In this document: one piece after another, positions 47,633-57,045 of the stretch
Numbering within the stretch: position 1 is the first letter of the stretch
Layout: each line of letters opens with the position of its first letter
NCBI GenBank assembly: GCA_910586105.1
Contig: CAJUGU010000003.1
Location: 1-64,000, forward strand
Length of the DNA: 64,000 bases
Source: an uncultured Eubacteriales bacterium
GTDB taxonomy: Bacteria > Bacillota > Clostridia > Oscillospirales > Butyricicoccaceae
Direction: 5' to 3'
Notes under the pieces: generated by a model
The model's database searches: none
Told to the model about the DNA's origin: nothing
The model's input: only the letters and a program-made list of their open reading frames with translations
Made by a program: the position numbers and the translations under genes

Positions 47633-48334
47633 TTACCGGACGAGCCGCAGCGGCATGAAGTCCAAATGATCGCCGGAGGTCAGGATGAATTCGATGCCCT
47701 CGCGCTCTCCCTCGACCGCCCAGCGCAGACTGTCGGAATGGAGATGGCCGTATACGCAGCGCCGGACCCCGTATCGATGCAGCAGCTCCAGGATCTCCTC
47801 GCAGCGGAAGTTCGCATAGATCGGCGGATAGTGCAGGAAGCAGACGATCTCTTTCGGATCGGCCCCCCTTCCCTGCTTCAGAGAGGTTTCGAGCCGCCCC
47901 AGCTCCCTGCGGAAGATCTTTTCGTCGTGGCTTTCCTTGAAATCTTCTTCATAGAACCAGCCGCGGGTGCCGCAGATCGCGATATCCTCATAGAAAAAGC
48001 AGTTGTTATGCAGGAACCGGATGTTTTGAAAGCCACAGTCCTGCACGAACGCGTTCATTTTCTTTGCGGTATCCCACCAGAGGTCGTGATTGCCCTTTAG
48101 AAGGATCTTTTGCCCGGGGAGCCGATCAATGTAGGCGAAATCAGCCTTTGCCTGCGCAAAATCGATGCCCCAGGAAAGGTCCCCGCCGATCACGACCGTG
48201 TCGTCCTCCGTCACGCGCGCGCGCCAATTCCGCTCGATCTTTTCCATATAACCCTGCCAGCGGCCGCCGAAAACGTCCATCGGCTTTCGGACACTGCACG
48301 CAAGGTGCAGGTCCGCGATCGTATAAAGCGCCAC
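47633..48334 (-). CDS. Metallophosphoesterase
   Basis: 233-residue calcineurin-like phosphoesterase with all five motifs: DLHL, GDLSWG, GNHDLWW, FLHYPPIY and YGHLH. The family member here (YkuE/ICC-like soluble type) has no signal peptide. Substrate unknown. GTG start 5 bases after the thrC stop, so co-transcribed. Confidence 0.9.
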   Translation of the reverse strand: MALYTIADLHLACSVRKPMDVFGGRWQGYMEKIERNWRARVTEDDTVVIGGDLSWGIDFAQAKADFAYIDRLPGQKILLKGNHDLWWDTAKKMNAFVQDCGFQNIRFLHNNCFFYEDIAICGTRGWFYEEDFKESHDEKIFRRELGRLETSLKQGRGADPKEIVCFLHYPPIYANFRCEEILELLHRYGVRRCVYGHLHSDSLRWAVEGEREGIEFILTSGDHLDFMPLRLVR

Positions 48335-48339
48335 CGCAA

Positions 48340-49833
48340 TTACAGCTCCGCGAGCAGGTCGGTCGTAGACAGGATATCTTCCTTGTCGACCACCCGGTCA
48401 AACCGCGGCTGTTTCCCACGGAGCGCCGCCAGCGGCGCGGGCGGTTCGATCCCGGTCAGCTTGCTGAGGACTTCCAGTTGGGTCACGTCTTCGCGCTCCA
48501 CCGCCCCGCCGAGCGCTTCTACGACCGATTTGCAGAACTTGAACGGGCTTGCCGTGGATGCAATGACCGTTGGCATCGTGTCGCCGGTGCGGGCGCGGTA
48601 ATCCTCGTAGACCTTGACCGCGACCGCCGTATGGGTATCGCAAAGGTACTTTTCGTTCTCGTACAGGCGGCGGATGGCGGCGGCGGTCTCCGCGTCGTCG
48701 CAGCAGCCCGCGTCAAAGAGCTCGTCGAGCGCGGCCTGCATTTCCTTCGTCACGGTATATCGGCCCCCCTCCGCAAGCTGCCCCATCAGGCTGCGTACTG
48801 CTTCATCATTCTGCCCAGAAACATAATAGAGTAAACGTTCCAAGTTGGAAGAAATCAGAATATCCATTGAGGGAGAGCTTGTGGTGTGGAACGGGCGGTT
48901 CTTATCATAGACGCCGCCTTTCTTGAAGAAATCGGTCAGCACGTTGTTTGCGTTGGAGGCGCAGATCAGCTTGTGCACCGGCAGGCCCATCTGTTTCGCG
49001 ATATAGGCGGCAAGGATGTTGCCGAAGTTCCCGGTTGGCACGCAAATATTGATCGGGTCGCCGAATTCGACCATCCCGCGCGCGGCAAGGTCGCAGTACG
49101 CCGAAATATAATAGGCGATCTGCGGTGCGAGCCGTCCCCAGTTGATCGAATTGGCCGAAGACAGCATCATGCCCTGCCCGGACAGCTTTTCGATCGTGGC
49201 CTTGTCCGTGAAGATCCGCTTGAGCGCCGACTGTGCGTCGTCAAAATTGCCGTTGATGGCGCATACCGATACGTTTTTGCCCTCCTGCGTTACCATTTGC
49301 AGCTTCTGCATCGGCGAAACGCCGTGTACCGGGTAATACACCATGATCTTGGTACCCGGAACATCTGCAAAGCCCCGCAGAGCCGCCGTGCCGGTGTCTC
49401 CCGAGGTCGCGACCAGGATACAGGCTGTACGCTGCTCGCCGATCTTCTTCAGCGAGGCGGTCAGCAGGTATGGCAGGATCTGAAGCGCCATATCCTTGAA
49501 CGCGCAGGTCGGACCGTGCCACAGCTCGAGGATGTGCTTGCCGTCCGCCAGCGAAACGACAGGCGCGGTGTTTTCCCCGCCCCATTTCTCTGCGGCATAG
49601 GCCTTTTCCGCAAAACCGGCAAGCTCCTCCGCCGAAAAATCGGTCAGGAACTTGCCCAGCACCAGCGAAACGCGGCCTTTATAATCGGCTTCGATCAGCG
49701 TATCCCAATCGGCCTTGGTAAGCGTCGGGAAGCTGGTCGGGCAATACAGCCCGCCGTCTGGCGCGATCCCCGTCGCGATCGCATACGCGGACGGTTCCTG
49801 CTTCGCCTTGTTTCTTGTCGAAACGTAATCCAT
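48340..49833 (-). CDS. thrC: Threonine synthase
   Basis: 497-residue PLP enzyme converting O-phosphohomoserine to threonine. It starts DYVSTRNK; the PLP lysine is in WHGPTCAFKDMALQ, and SGDTGTAALRGF is the phosphate-binding loop. This is the longer fungal/E. coli-type threonine synthase. No hom or thrB next to it. Confidence 0.96.
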   Translation of the reverse strand: MDYVSTRNKAKQEPSAYAIATGIAPDGGLYCPTSFPTLTKADWDTLIEADYKGRVSLVLGKFLTDFSAEELAGFAEKAYAAEKWGGENTAPVVSLADGKHILELWHGPTCAFKDMALQILPYLLTASLKKIGEQRTACILVATSGDTGTAALRGFADVPGTKIMVYYPVHGVSPMQKLQMVTQEGKNVSVCAINGNFDDAQSALKRIFTDKATIEKLSGQGMMLSSANSINWGRLAPQIAYYISAYCDLAARGMVEFGDPINICVPTGNFGNILAAYIAKQMGLPVHKLICASNANNVLTDFFKKGGVYDKNRPFHTTSSPSMDILISSNLERLLYYVSGQNDEAVRSLMGQLAEGGRYTVTKEMQAALDELFDAGCCDDAETAAAIRRLYENEKYLCDTHTAVAVKVYEDYRARTGDTMPTVIASTASPFKFCKSVVEALGGAVEREDVTQLEVLSKLTGIEPPAPLAALRGKQPRFDRVVDKEDILSTTDLLAEL

Positions 49834-49883
49834 AAAACGATTCCTCCATTGATTGCGATATTTTTATATTCCAAAACATTCCG

Positions 49884-50510
49884 TTATGCACGATCCAAAA
49901 ACTGTTGCAGCGCGTCGGCAAACGCGCCGATGTGGATCCCGTCGACAAAGGAATGATGCGCCTGCACGGAAACCGGCATTACGACCCGCCCTGCCTTTTC
50001 GGTATATTTCCCCCAATCGAACAGCGGGGTCGCGTTGTCCTTTTTCCCGGAATTCGTATGGGAAACATGGGTGTAGGCGACCCATGGCATGGCGGAGCAC
50101 TGGAACACATCGTTGCCCAGCGGGGCGGTAAAATATGCCTCCTGCTCCTCCGCGCGCTTCTTCGCGGCCGCAACATATGCCCTCAGATCGTCCTGCAACG
50201 GTGCGTTGACGACCTTGAACAGCCCGGTTTTCGGGTTCAGCCAGGTGAATGCGGTATCGATCCGATCGAACAGCACGACTTTGCCTTCCAGAAAACGATA
50301 GCGGAACGCCTCGATCTCATTTGCGCAGCGGCATACCGCGTACACCATGGACAGCGTGAAAGAAAGCCCTTCCTGCCGCGTCCTCCGAAGGAAATCGGTC
50401 ACATCCGCCTCAAAGGTCACGCAAAACGCAGGCTCTACACAATTTCGGAAGACTGCGCAGTGCGTCGCGCGCTCCCAATCCTTCTCGTCGATCTCTCGAT
50501 AGGTATTCAT
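49884..50510 (-). CDS. Chloramphenicol acetyltransferase-like O-acetyltransferase
   Basis: 208 residues of the CAT fold; the catalytic QAHHSFVDGIHIG (His185-His186, Asp190) and the N-terminal CVEPAFCVTFEADVTDFL are visible. Chromosomal CAT-like proteins of Clostridia often have unknown acceptors; actual chloramphenicol resistance cannot be concluded. Encoded between thrC and the PEBP gene with its own AGGGAACGGACG ribosome region. Confidence 0.82.
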   Translation of the reverse strand: MNTYREIDEKDWERATHCAVFRNCVEPAFCVTFEADVTDFLRRTRQEGLSFTLSMVYAVCRCANEIEAFRYRFLEGKVVLFDRIDTAFTWLNPKTGLFKVVNAPLQDDLRAYVAAAKKRAEEQEAYFTAPLGNDVFQCSAMPWVAYTHVSHTNSGKKDNATPLFDWGKYTEKAGRVVMPVSVQAHHSFVDGIHIGAFADALQQFLDRA

Positions 50511-50528
50511 CGTCCGTTCCCTCCGTTG

Positions 50529-50993
50529 TTATCCCTGAAACGCCGCAGTCAGGCTCCCGCTTTGCAGGATATGGCCCCGCGCGGCGCGCAAAAGCGCCCG
50601 TTTCCCCATATAAGGGTTTAATCCCAGCGACGCATCCAGCGCATAGACCGTGAACCGGTACCGGTGGGTATGCCCGTTCGGCGGCTTCGGCCCGGCGTAG
50701 CGGTGCAGGCCGTAAGCGATCCCCTGCTTCGCGCCGGACGGCAGACGCTTCCCCTTGGGGATCGCGCCTGGGATCCGTTCCGCTGCGGGAAGATCCCAGA
50801 TCGTCCAATGCGGGAATCCTTTCAAGGGATGGTCAAGGTCTTCCAGCGTGACCGCAAGCGTTTTTGCCTGCAGCGACAGGTTTTTCAGCCGGAATTCCGG
50901 GGAGAGGTCGCTCCCCCGTCCGGTATGGATCAGCGGGAACTGCCCGCCGTCTTCGATATCCGGGCATTCCACTTCCAGAAGCATCCGCTCCAT
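50529..50993 (-). CDS. YbhB/YbcL family PEBP-like protein
   Basis: 154 residues related to Raf kinase inhibitor/phosphatidylethanolamine-binding proteins. LSPEFRLKN, LEDLDHPLKGFPHWTIWDLP (the DxDxP-H ligand region) and GHTHRYRFTVYALD are conserved blocks. Cytoplasmic; no known ligand in bacteria. ATG after GGGGGAATGCAAA. Confidence 0.9.
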   Translation of the reverse strand: MERMLLEVECPDIEDGGQFPLIHTGRGSDLSPEFRLKNLSLQAKTLAVTLEDLDHPLKGFPHWTIWDLPAAERIPGAIPKGKRLPSGAKQGIAYGLHRYAGPKPPNGHTHRYRFTVYALDASLGLNPYMGKRALLRAARGHILQSGSLTAAFQG

Positions 50994-51035
50994 TTTGCAT
51001 TCCCCCTTTGAGTTGCGCGCCCATTTTTCGGAGCT

Positions 51036-51992
51036 TTACAGCATCCGCCGGATGAAATTGCGGGCGTTGTCAAAAAACAGGCCGTCCACCGTGCTTTGCA
51101 GACAATTGCGCCGCAAAAGCTCCTCGGCCAGCTTTTCCAGATCTGCAGCCGAAGAAATGCCTTCCGGCAGTGAATCGCAGCCGTCGAAATCGGCCCCAAT
51201 CGCGAGGATATCCCGTCCGCCAAGTTCGCAAAAATGGTCGATATGCCGCACCACGTCCGTAAGCGTCGCCGGTTTGCCGCCGTCCCGCAGGAACGGGCCG
51301 TAAAGGTTGATCCCGACCAGCCCGCCGCGGCGAAGGATCTCTAAAAATTGAAGGTCGGTCAGATTCCGGACGTTCGGGCAGACCTTCCGGCTGTTGGAAT
51401 GCGTTGCCGCAAACGGCGCTTCGGTCTCCGCGCAGAGCTCCCAGAAGCCTGCGTCCGAAAGGTGGGAAACATCAAGGATGATTCCCTGCTCGACGAGATC
51501 ATGTACCAGCGCCCGCCCGCGTGTGGTCAACCCGGCGTCGTTGTCGGTCGTCGCCCCGCAGGCATATTGGTTTTGCCCGTTCCAGCTTAGCGTCACCATA
51601 CGCACTCCCGCGTCATACGCGCGCTGAATGTGCGCCTCGGTGCAAAGCAGCTCGGCCCCTTCGATGGAAAGAAAAGCCGCGCACCGGTCTGGGCGCTCCT
51701 CAAGGTCTTCTTTGCAAACGCAGGGATACAGCCAATCCCGATTGAGCAGGAACTGTTCCCGCGCAGTGTTCAGCATCGCATCCAGCCGTTCCTCGACCGG
51801 CAGGTCGAGCAGCGAACGCCTTCCCGGGATCGGTTCCGGCGGCTTTGCCCCGCAGAACAGCGCAAAGAATTGCGCGTAACGGTCATAACCGGAAACCTTT
51901 GCACGGTCAATGCACAGGTCGTTTTCACACAGGCCTTTGTCGGCTTCGTAGCACTCATATAAGGTATCGCAGTGCAGGTCAAAATATTTCAA
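51036..51992 (-). CDS. Membrane dipeptidase (M19 family)
   Basis: 318-residue zinc dipeptidase. The metal ligands are in DLHCDTLY, FLSIEGAE, DVSHLSD and THSNSRKVCPNVRNL, with the late GADFDGCD block. A TTG start (51992) is used because AAAGGGG is 8 bases upstream; a GTG 9 codons earlier is an alternative. No signal peptide, so probably cytoplasmic despite the family name. Confidence 0.9.
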   Translation of the reverse strand: MKYFDLHCDTLYECYEADKGLCENDLCIDRAKVSGYDRYAQFFALFCGAKPPEPIPGRRSLLDLPVEERLDAMLNTAREQFLLNRDWLYPCVCKEDLEERPDRCAAFLSIEGAELLCTEAHIQRAYDAGVRMVTLSWNGQNQYACGATTDNDAGLTTRGRALVHDLVEQGIILDVSHLSDAGFWELCAETEAPFAATHSNSRKVCPNVRNLTDLQFLEILRRGGLVGINLYGPFLRDGGKPATLTDVVRHIDHFCELGGRDILAIGADFDGCDSLPEGISSAADLEKLAEELLRRNCLQSTVDGLFFDNARNFIRRML

Positions 51993-52037
51993 GAGATATG
52001 CCCCTTTCGCCGTCCCCACAGGCAGGCCGGCTTTCGA

Positions 52038-52379
52038 CTAAAATGCGTTTGGAATGTGAGATATCCGCACCCTGCCGCCCGGCACGCCGTAAACCTCAAT
52101 CACGTCAAACCGCGGCTGAAGCGCCGTCGGATGCTTCTGAAGCCAAAGCTCGGCGGCGATCCGCAGCTTTTCCTGCTTTTGCACGGTCACAGACTCCATT
52201 GCAGCGGCAAACCGGTCATTTTTTCGCGTTTTGACTTCCACAAACGCCAAAAAACCGCCCTGTTTTGCAATGATGTCCAATTCCCCGAACCGCGTCCGGA
52301 AATTCCGTTCCACAATCTGGAACCCCTTCTGCATCAGGTATGCGGCGGCCTGCGCCTCTCCCCATTCCCCGCGCGTCAC
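52038..52379 (-). CDS. yraN: UPF0102 family protein YraN
   Basis: 113 residues with a restriction-endonuclease-like core: GEWGEAQAAAYLMQKGF, RFGELDIIAKQGGFLAFVEVKTRK. The GTG start overlaps the rnhB stop (GTGA). The family is near-universal next to rnhB; its nuclease activity is not established. Confidence 0.92.
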   Translation of the reverse strand: MTRGEWGEAQAAAYLMQKGFQIVERNFRTRFGELDIIAKQGGFLAFVEVKTRKNDRFAAAMESVTVQKQEKLRIAAELWLQKHPTALQPRFDVIEVYGVPGGRVRISHIPNAF

Positions 52380-52990
52380 GCTTCCAGCTCCGGATACTGC
52401 CGGAAAAACTTCTTTAAAAAGCTCCGGCGGTGGATCGGGCATACCCCCAGTTCCAAGATCGCGGCGTAATGCGCCTTCGTCCCGTAGCCCTTATGGCGCT
52501 CAAAGCCATAACCCGGGTAGACCGCCGCCATCTGTTCCATGTAATGGTCCCTTGTGACCTTCGCCAGGATCGAAGCCGCCGCGATGGACGGTACCAGCGC
52601 ATCGCCGTCAATGATGCACCGTTCCGCGACCGGAATACCGGCCTCATGGTTGCCGTCGACCAGCGCGAGATCCGCCGGGACCGAAAGCGCGCCCACCGCG
52701 CCGCGCATCGCTTCAAAGGTCGCTTGCAGGATGTTGATCTCGTCAATGCGCTCGTGGCCGACTTCGGCGATGCCAAACGCGACCGCCTGCTTGCAGATCT
52801 CGCCGAACATCGCTTCCCGCTTCTTGGCCGTCAGCTTTTTGGAGTCGTCCAAGCCGTCGATCACGCAGCCCTCCGGCAGGATGACCGCCGCTGCAACGAC
52901 AGGACCAGCAAGCGGCCCGCGCCCGGCCTCGTCCACGCCGCAGATCGCTGTAAAACCGTCAAACCTGCGCTCATAGCCCCATTCCAGCAT
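52376..52990 (-). CDS. rnhB: Ribonuclease HII
   Basis: 204 residues; removes RNA from RNA-DNA hybrids and single ribonucleotides from DNA. GVDEAGRGPLAGPVVAAAV carries the Asp/Glu pair, with DSKKL and SIAAASILAKVTRD further on. ATG 52990 (9 bases after GGAGG) is preferred; it overlaps the end of rbgA by 20 bases. Confidence 0.95.
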   Translation of the reverse strand: MLEWGYERRFDGFTAICGVDEAGRGPLAGPVVAAAVILPEGCVIDGLDDSKKLTAKKREAMFGEICKQAVAFGIAEVGHERIDEINILQATFEAMRGAVGALSVPADLALVDGNHEAGIPVAERCIIDGDALVPSIAAASILAKVTRDHYMEQMAAVYPGYGFERHKGYGTKAHYAAILELGVCPIHRRSFLKKFFRQYPELEA

Positions 52991-53855
52991 CAGTATATTC
53001 CTCCGGTGTCTCAAGTGTGATCTGTCCCAGCACGCCGCCGCGGTATTCATCCAGTAGGATACGCGCCATGCGTTCTGTATCGATCTCGCCGCCGGAGATC
53101 AGGAAGCCGCGCTTGCGCCCTGCCTGCTCCAACAACGAGAACCCGAGGAAATCGGTCTCCGTTTCCGGCAGCTCGATCTTGTAGCGCGTCTGGATCCGCT
53201 CCGGCGCGCGTACCGCCAGCAGCTCAAACAGCTTGCAGGCCAATGTTTCCACATCCAAAATATCGTCCCGCACCGCGCCAGTCACGGCAAGCAGGATGCC
53301 GGTGCGTTCGTCGTCAAATTTCGGCCAGAGGATGCCGGGTGTGTCCAGCAGGTCTACGCCGCCGTCCACCTTGAACCACTGCGAACCGCGCGTCACGCCG
53401 GGCTTGTCCGCCGCCTTTGCGGCTTTTCTCCCCAGTACCCGGTTGATGAAGGTGGATTTGCCGACGTTCGGGATGCCGATGATCATCACGCGCGCAGAGC
53501 GGCCGGTCTGACCCTTCTCCTTCCAAAGCGCGATCTTGTCTGCGAGCGCTTCCCGCACCGCCGCCGCGAATTTGTTTGTCCCCTGCCCGGATCGGCTGTC
53601 AGCCTCCAGCACCTGACACCCCTGTTCCCGGAAGTAGCGCGCCCATGCGCGGGTATCCGAGGGATCCGCAAGATCGATCCGGTTCAGGATCATGAGCCGC
53701 GGCTTGCCCCCTGCAATCGTATCGATCTCCGGATTGCGGCTGACCTGTGGGATGCGCGCGTCTACGATCTCGCAAACAAGATCAACGTTCTTGATCTGCT
53801 CCGCCATTTTCCGGCGGGTCTTGGTCATATGTCCGGGATACCATTGGATATTCAT
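52971..53855 (-). CDS. rbgA: Ribosome biogenesis GTPase RbgA (YlqF)
   Basis: 294-residue circularly permuted GTPase that matures the 50S subunit: G4 LNRIDLAD, then G1 GIPNVGKST, then G3 DTPGILWP. The N-terminal IQWYPGHMTKTRRKM is the diagnostic motif. It starts 3 bases after lepB ends, in the ylqF-rnhB-yraN order known from Firmicutes. Confidence 0.95.
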   Translation of the reverse strand: MNIQWYPGHMTKTRRKMAEQIKNVDLVCEIVDARIPQVSRNPEIDTIAGGKPRLMILNRIDLADPSDTRAWARYFREQGCQVLEADSRSGQGTNKFAAAVREALADKIALWKEKGQTGRSARVMIIGIPNVGKSTFINRVLGRKAAKAADKPGVTRGSQWFKVDGGVDLLDTPGILWPKFDDERTGILLAVTGAVRDDILDVETLACKLFELLAVRAPERIQTRYKIELPETETDFLGFSLLEQAGRKRGFLISGGEIDTERMARILLDEYRGGVLGQITLETPEEYTDAGMGL

Positions 53856-53858
53856 AAT

Positions 53859-54503
53859 TTACAACGCTCCGATCTTGTCCAGCGGATAAACGATGGTCAG
53901 CACGTGGCCGAGGATATACCGTTCATCCACCATACCCAGTGCGGTGTTGCGGCTGTCGGTCGAACCGTTCCGGTTATCGCCCATCACGAAGACGCAGCCC
54001 TCCGGAACGACCTGCGGGAAGGTCATATCCTCCTGCTTGGCGGTTGGCTCCGCGATATACGGTTCGTCAAGCAGTTCCCCATTCACGAATACCTCCCCGG
54101 TATGGAAATCAATATCGATTTCATCCCCGCCAAGCGCGATAATACGCTTGACGATCGGCAAGCCATTCCAAAAGCTCTCCTTATTTAATACGACGATGTC
54201 TCCGCGCGCGGGCACATAATTCCAGTTGCTGGTCAGCATCACGTTATGATCTTCCAGCGTGGGGTACATCGACGTTCCGTCCACGCCGATCAGGCGCATA
54301 AAAAACATGAACACCACCACGAAGAAAATCAGCACGCTGATCAGGCTTTCACCCCAGTTGAAGATCTCGCTTTTAAAACGGGCGGTCAGCTCAGAGCCTT
54401 CGGCGTTCTCGCCCTCCGCGGCGGCCCCGGCCTGAGCGGATCCGTTCAGGCCTTCATTTTTTTCGGGAGACCCATTTTGATCTCCATGTATTTTTCCAGG
54501 CAT
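53859..54503 (-). CDS. lepB: Signal peptidase I (second of a tandem pair)
   Basis: 214 residues. A 45-residue Gly/Glu/Asn-rich cytoplasmic tail leads to one membrane helix (51-70), then Ser78 (GTSMYPT) and Lys119 (PIVKRII) of the catalytic dyad and the GDNRNGSTDSR box. Cleaves signal peptides at the outer face of the membrane. It differs from its neighbour by the long acidic tail. AAGGAG precedes the ATG. Confidence 0.93.
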   Translation of the reverse strand: MPGKIHGDQNGSPEKNEGLNGSAQAGAAAEGENAEGSELTARFKSEIFNWGESLISVLIFFVVVFMFFMRLIGVDGTSMYPTLEDHNVMLTSNWNYVPARGDIVVLNKESFWNGLPIVKRIIALGGDEIDIDFHTGEVFVNGELLDEPYIAEPTAKQEDMTFPQVVPEGCVFVMGDNRNGSTDSRNTALGMVDERYILGHVLTIVYPLDKIGAL

Positions 54504-54504
54504 T

Positions 54505-55062
54505 TCATTGCTCCTTTATCGATTCATACAGTTTGCCGATCGGGATCACCGCATACACCTTGCCAATGACGCAGCGCGTATCCACCATACCAAGTTCCGG
54601 GGTGCGGCTGTCGTCGGAATGGTTACGGTTGTCCCCCATCACAAAGATACAGCCCTCCGGAACGGTCTGCGGGAATACCGTCCCTTCCTCGGTGTATGTA
54701 GGCTCCGCGATGTAAGGCTCGTTGAGCAGCTCCCCGTTCAAATGCACCTCTCCCGACTGGAAGTCGATATCGATGCTGTCGCCCTCGACCGCGATCACGC
54801 GTTTCACGATGGGGCTCCCATCAAAGAAGCTCTCTTTATTCAGCACGACGATATCGCCGCGCGCAGGCGTATAAAACAGGTCGCTTGCGACCATCAGATC
54901 GCCGTCCCAAAGGGTCGGCTGCATCGAATGCCCGCTGACAAAGATCGGACGCATCAGGAGGAGCGCGGCGCAAACAAACAGCGAAACGCCGATCGGCACC
55001 AGGACAAAGTATTCGTACAAGATATTGGTGTACCGCCGCTTGACTGCCCGTTTGTGTCGCAC
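54505..55062 (-). CDS. lepB: Signal peptidase I (first of a tandem pair)
   Basis: 185 residues from the GTG at 55062, chosen because the predicted transcript starts near 55098, and GGGAAAGG is the only nearby ribosome site; an ATG at 55083 is possible. A basic N-terminus (RHKRAVKRR) precedes the membrane helix, then Ser46 (GHSMQPT), Lys87 (PIVKRVI) and GDNRNHSDDSR. Its catalytic domain is clearly homologous to the next gene, one base away, so the pair is a tandem duplication. Confidence 0.9.
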   Translation of the reverse strand: MRHKRAVKRRYTNILYEYFVLVPIGVSLFVCAALLLMRPIFVSGHSMQPTLWDGDLMVASDLFYTPARGDIVVLNKESFFDGSPIVKRVIAVEGDSIDIDFQSGEVHLNGELLNEPYIAEPTYTEEGTVFPQTVPEGCIFVMGDNRNHSDDSRTPELGMVDTRCVIGKVYAVIPIGKLYESIKEQ

Positions 55063-55104
55063 TGAATAACACGCCTTTCCCATGATGATACGCATACATG
55101 CTAT

Positions 55105-55133
55105 ATTATACGAGTTTTCCCCCGCTTTGACAA
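55105..55133 (-). promoter_or_regulatory. Sigma-A promoter of the lepB-rbgA-rnhB-yraN run
   Basis: Minus strand TTGTCA, 17-base spacer, TATAAT. Confidence 0.8.
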
Positions 55134-55201
55134 GGTTTAGATGGAAAAAAGTTTTTGTTGGAAGCGAAAAAACAAAAACCATCTTCAAAAAGCCGGAAGC
55201 G

Positions 55202-55223
55202 CGCCCCTTTCCGGGCGTTTTTT
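55202..55223 (+). terminator. Small hairpin with T run
   Basis: CGCCC/GGGCG plus six T's on the plus strand. On the minus strand the overlapping CCGGAA/TTCCGG hairpin is followed by CTTTTT. It probably ends leftward transcription, as no plus-strand gene precedes it. Confidence 0.5.
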
Positions 55224-55237
55224 GTAGCAAAACAAAC

Positions 55238-55272
55238 AAAAAGCCGTGCAGCTTTGCAGCCGCAGCGGCTTT
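55238..55272 (-). terminator. nrdR terminator
   Basis: Minus strand AAAGCCG...CGGCTTT with an inner GC helix, followed by TTTTGTTTGTTTT. Confidence 0.75.
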
Positions 55273-55458
55273 GGACGCGATCCAGGCCCCATGCGGGACG
55301 ACCGGTCAATTAGAACCTGTATTCAAAAGCCCGAAGAGGCGGCTGGACGGTATCCGACACGGCCATGCTGCGCCGCTTTTCCCTGAAATCCGGCAGGATT
55401 CCTACGGAAAACCGTCCTCGCCTGACCATGCCATCTACCGTCCGTCCACCACTTCAGC

Positions 55459-55926
55459 TTATGAATACAGGTTCTTATCCTTAATCAACAGGTTCAGCTC
55501 TTCCATAAAGGTATTGATATCCTTAAACTGGCGATAGACGGAGGCGAACCGGACATAAGCGACCTCGTCGATCTCGCGCAGTTCCTCCATGACCATCTCG
55601 CCGATCACCTTGGAGGAAATTTCGTAATCCAACGAGCCGAACAGCTTCTGTTCTACGGTGTCGACCAGCTGCTCCAGCCGGAGCTGCGGCACCGGACGCT
55701 TTTCGCAAGCCTTCATCACGCCGTTCAGGAGCTTTTGACGGTCATAGGGCTGGCGGCTGCCGTCCCGTTTCACCAGCATGAGCGGCATGCGCTCTACCGT
55801 TTCATAGGTCGTGAAACGCTTAAGACATTTCAGGCATTCCCGGCGACGGCGGATACTGCTGCCCTCGTCTGTCGGGCGGGAGTCTACGACTTTGCTGTCG
55901 GCAAAGCTGCAAAATGGACACTTCAT
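55459..55926 (-). CDS. nrdR: Transcriptional repressor NrdR
   Basis: 155 residues. Zinc ribbon Cys3, Cys6, Cys31, Cys34 (MKCPFC, CLKC), followed by the ATP-cone domain with [15 protein letters not shown]. It senses dATP/ATP and represses ribonucleotide reductase genes. ATG 55926 begins the canonical MKCPFC. The upstream ribosome site is weak (GAGGG). No nrd genes are in this window. Confidence 0.95.
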   Translation of the reverse strand: MKCPFCSFADSKVVDSRPTDEGSSIRRRRECLKCLKRFTTYETVERMPLMLVKRDGSRQPYDRQKLLNGVMKACEKRPVPQLRLEQLVDTVEQKLFGSLDYEISSKVIGEMVMEELREIDEVAYVRFASVYRQFKDINTFMEELNLLIKDKNLYS

Positions 55927-56253
55927 ATCGGATTCAGCCCTCACTTTCTGAAAACGCTGCGCCGATGCGCGGCGTGCTATCACATGATCTTACCCCATAC
56001 AGACGCTTCCGAAACATAAATATACGCAATACACGGCACACAGAACTATGCAAACGCGCTTTGGCTGGCGCCAGCACTGCCAAAGCGACCGAGCGCCGAA
56101 TCGGATCGTACAAGACACGGCCGCGCTTGCAAAGATCGATCAGCCCATCGCAGCACTGGCAAAAGAGCGGCCTGATATGGGGGTATAACTTGATTTTACC
56201 ACCATCTCTTGTGATGAGAAAGCTACAATATGGTAAAAATTTCGACTGCTGTG

Positions 56254-57045
56254 TTATGGCTGCGCATAGGGCGCAAGGCGCGCTACCACCTGTCGAATCT
56301 GGTTGAGCGATGAGAAGTTGTCCTTATACACTTCGATCAGAACCTGACGGTCATAGCCCAGTTCGGCCAACGCGGCAAAAAATGCGTCGTAATCCATCGA
56401 GCCTTCCCCCGGCAGGAGACAGCTCTGCTTCTCGTCGAAGTCGTTCAAATGGATGTTGCAGATCCGGTCGCCGACCGCATTCAGGAACCGCCGCCAATCC
56501 TGCCCGGCACGGTGCGCCTGTTTGATATCCAGCGTATAACGGAGCTCTGGGACGTTTTCGTAGAGCTCGCGCAAATACCCAGGGTCCGCGGAGCGGCACC
56601 AGGCGACGTTTTCCTGTGTAAAGGTTAAACCATATACAGCCGCGGTCTCCACCAAGCGACGGTAGACCTTGAGCTTTCGGTCAATGATGCCGCCGTCGGT
56701 GTCGATACCCATGCGGCGTTCTCCATGGAAAGTAAAATACTTGGCGCCTAGCCGCTGGCCGGTCTCGAAATAACGCTGATACTGCGCAAACGCATCCTCC
56801 GTGCGGCGAGTGTATTCGGAAAACAACAAAATCCCCTCGTTTGCCGAAGAAAATGGGTGAATTGAACGTACTTCCAACCCGTTCCCCTGCACATGGCGCT
56901 CGATTTCGGCAAGCAATGGGTCGAAATATTCGCTTTCCGTGTTAAAAAATATCTCGACTGCGCGCAGTCCCAGCTTGCCGATCTGATCCAGCGCCTGCTC
57001 GATCGGCAGTGGGTAAAAACAAGCAGTCGATATGCCCAGCTGCAT
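56254..57045 (-). CDS. Sugar phosphate isomerase/epimerase-like TIM-barrel protein
   Basis: 263 residues of the xylose-isomerase-like/AP endonuclease 2 superfamily: starts LGISTACFYPLPIEQALDQIGKLG; metal-ligand positions are suggested by FTFHGERR, TQENVAWC, TLDIKQAHRAGQD, NIHLNDFD and VLIEVYKDNF. Specific substrate unknown; no sugar operon surrounds it. The 56000-56250 stretch upstream of nrdR contains an 8-bp TTTTACCA/TGGTAAAA inverted repeat (56194-56201, 56231-56238). Confidence 0.85.
   Translation of the reverse strand: MQLGISTACFYPLPIEQALDQIGKLGLRAVEIFFNTESEYFDPLLAEIERHVQGNGLEVRSIHPFSSANEGILLFSEYTRRTEDAFAQYQRYFETGQRLGAKYFTFHGERRMGIDTDGGIIDRKLKVYRRLVETAAVYGLTFTQENVAWCRSADPGYLRELYENVPELRYTLDIKQAHRAGQDWRRFLNAVGDRICNIHLNDFDEKQSCLLPGEGSMDYDAFFAALAELGYDRQVLIEVYKDNFSSLNQIRQVVARLAPYAQP

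Larger units (their letters stand above)
55063..55458. other. Intergenic region between nrdR and the lepB pair
   Basis: 396 bases without a gene. It contains the lepB promoter (55105-55133), a small terminator (55202-55223) and the nrdR terminator (55238-55272). The part 55280-55450 shows nothing clear. Confidence 0.65.

Noticed and set aside
49884..50510. Mobile chloramphenicol resistance gene
   Set aside because: The gene sits in a housekeeping run with matching composition and no mobile-element borders, so it is treated as a chromosomal CAT-like enzyme.
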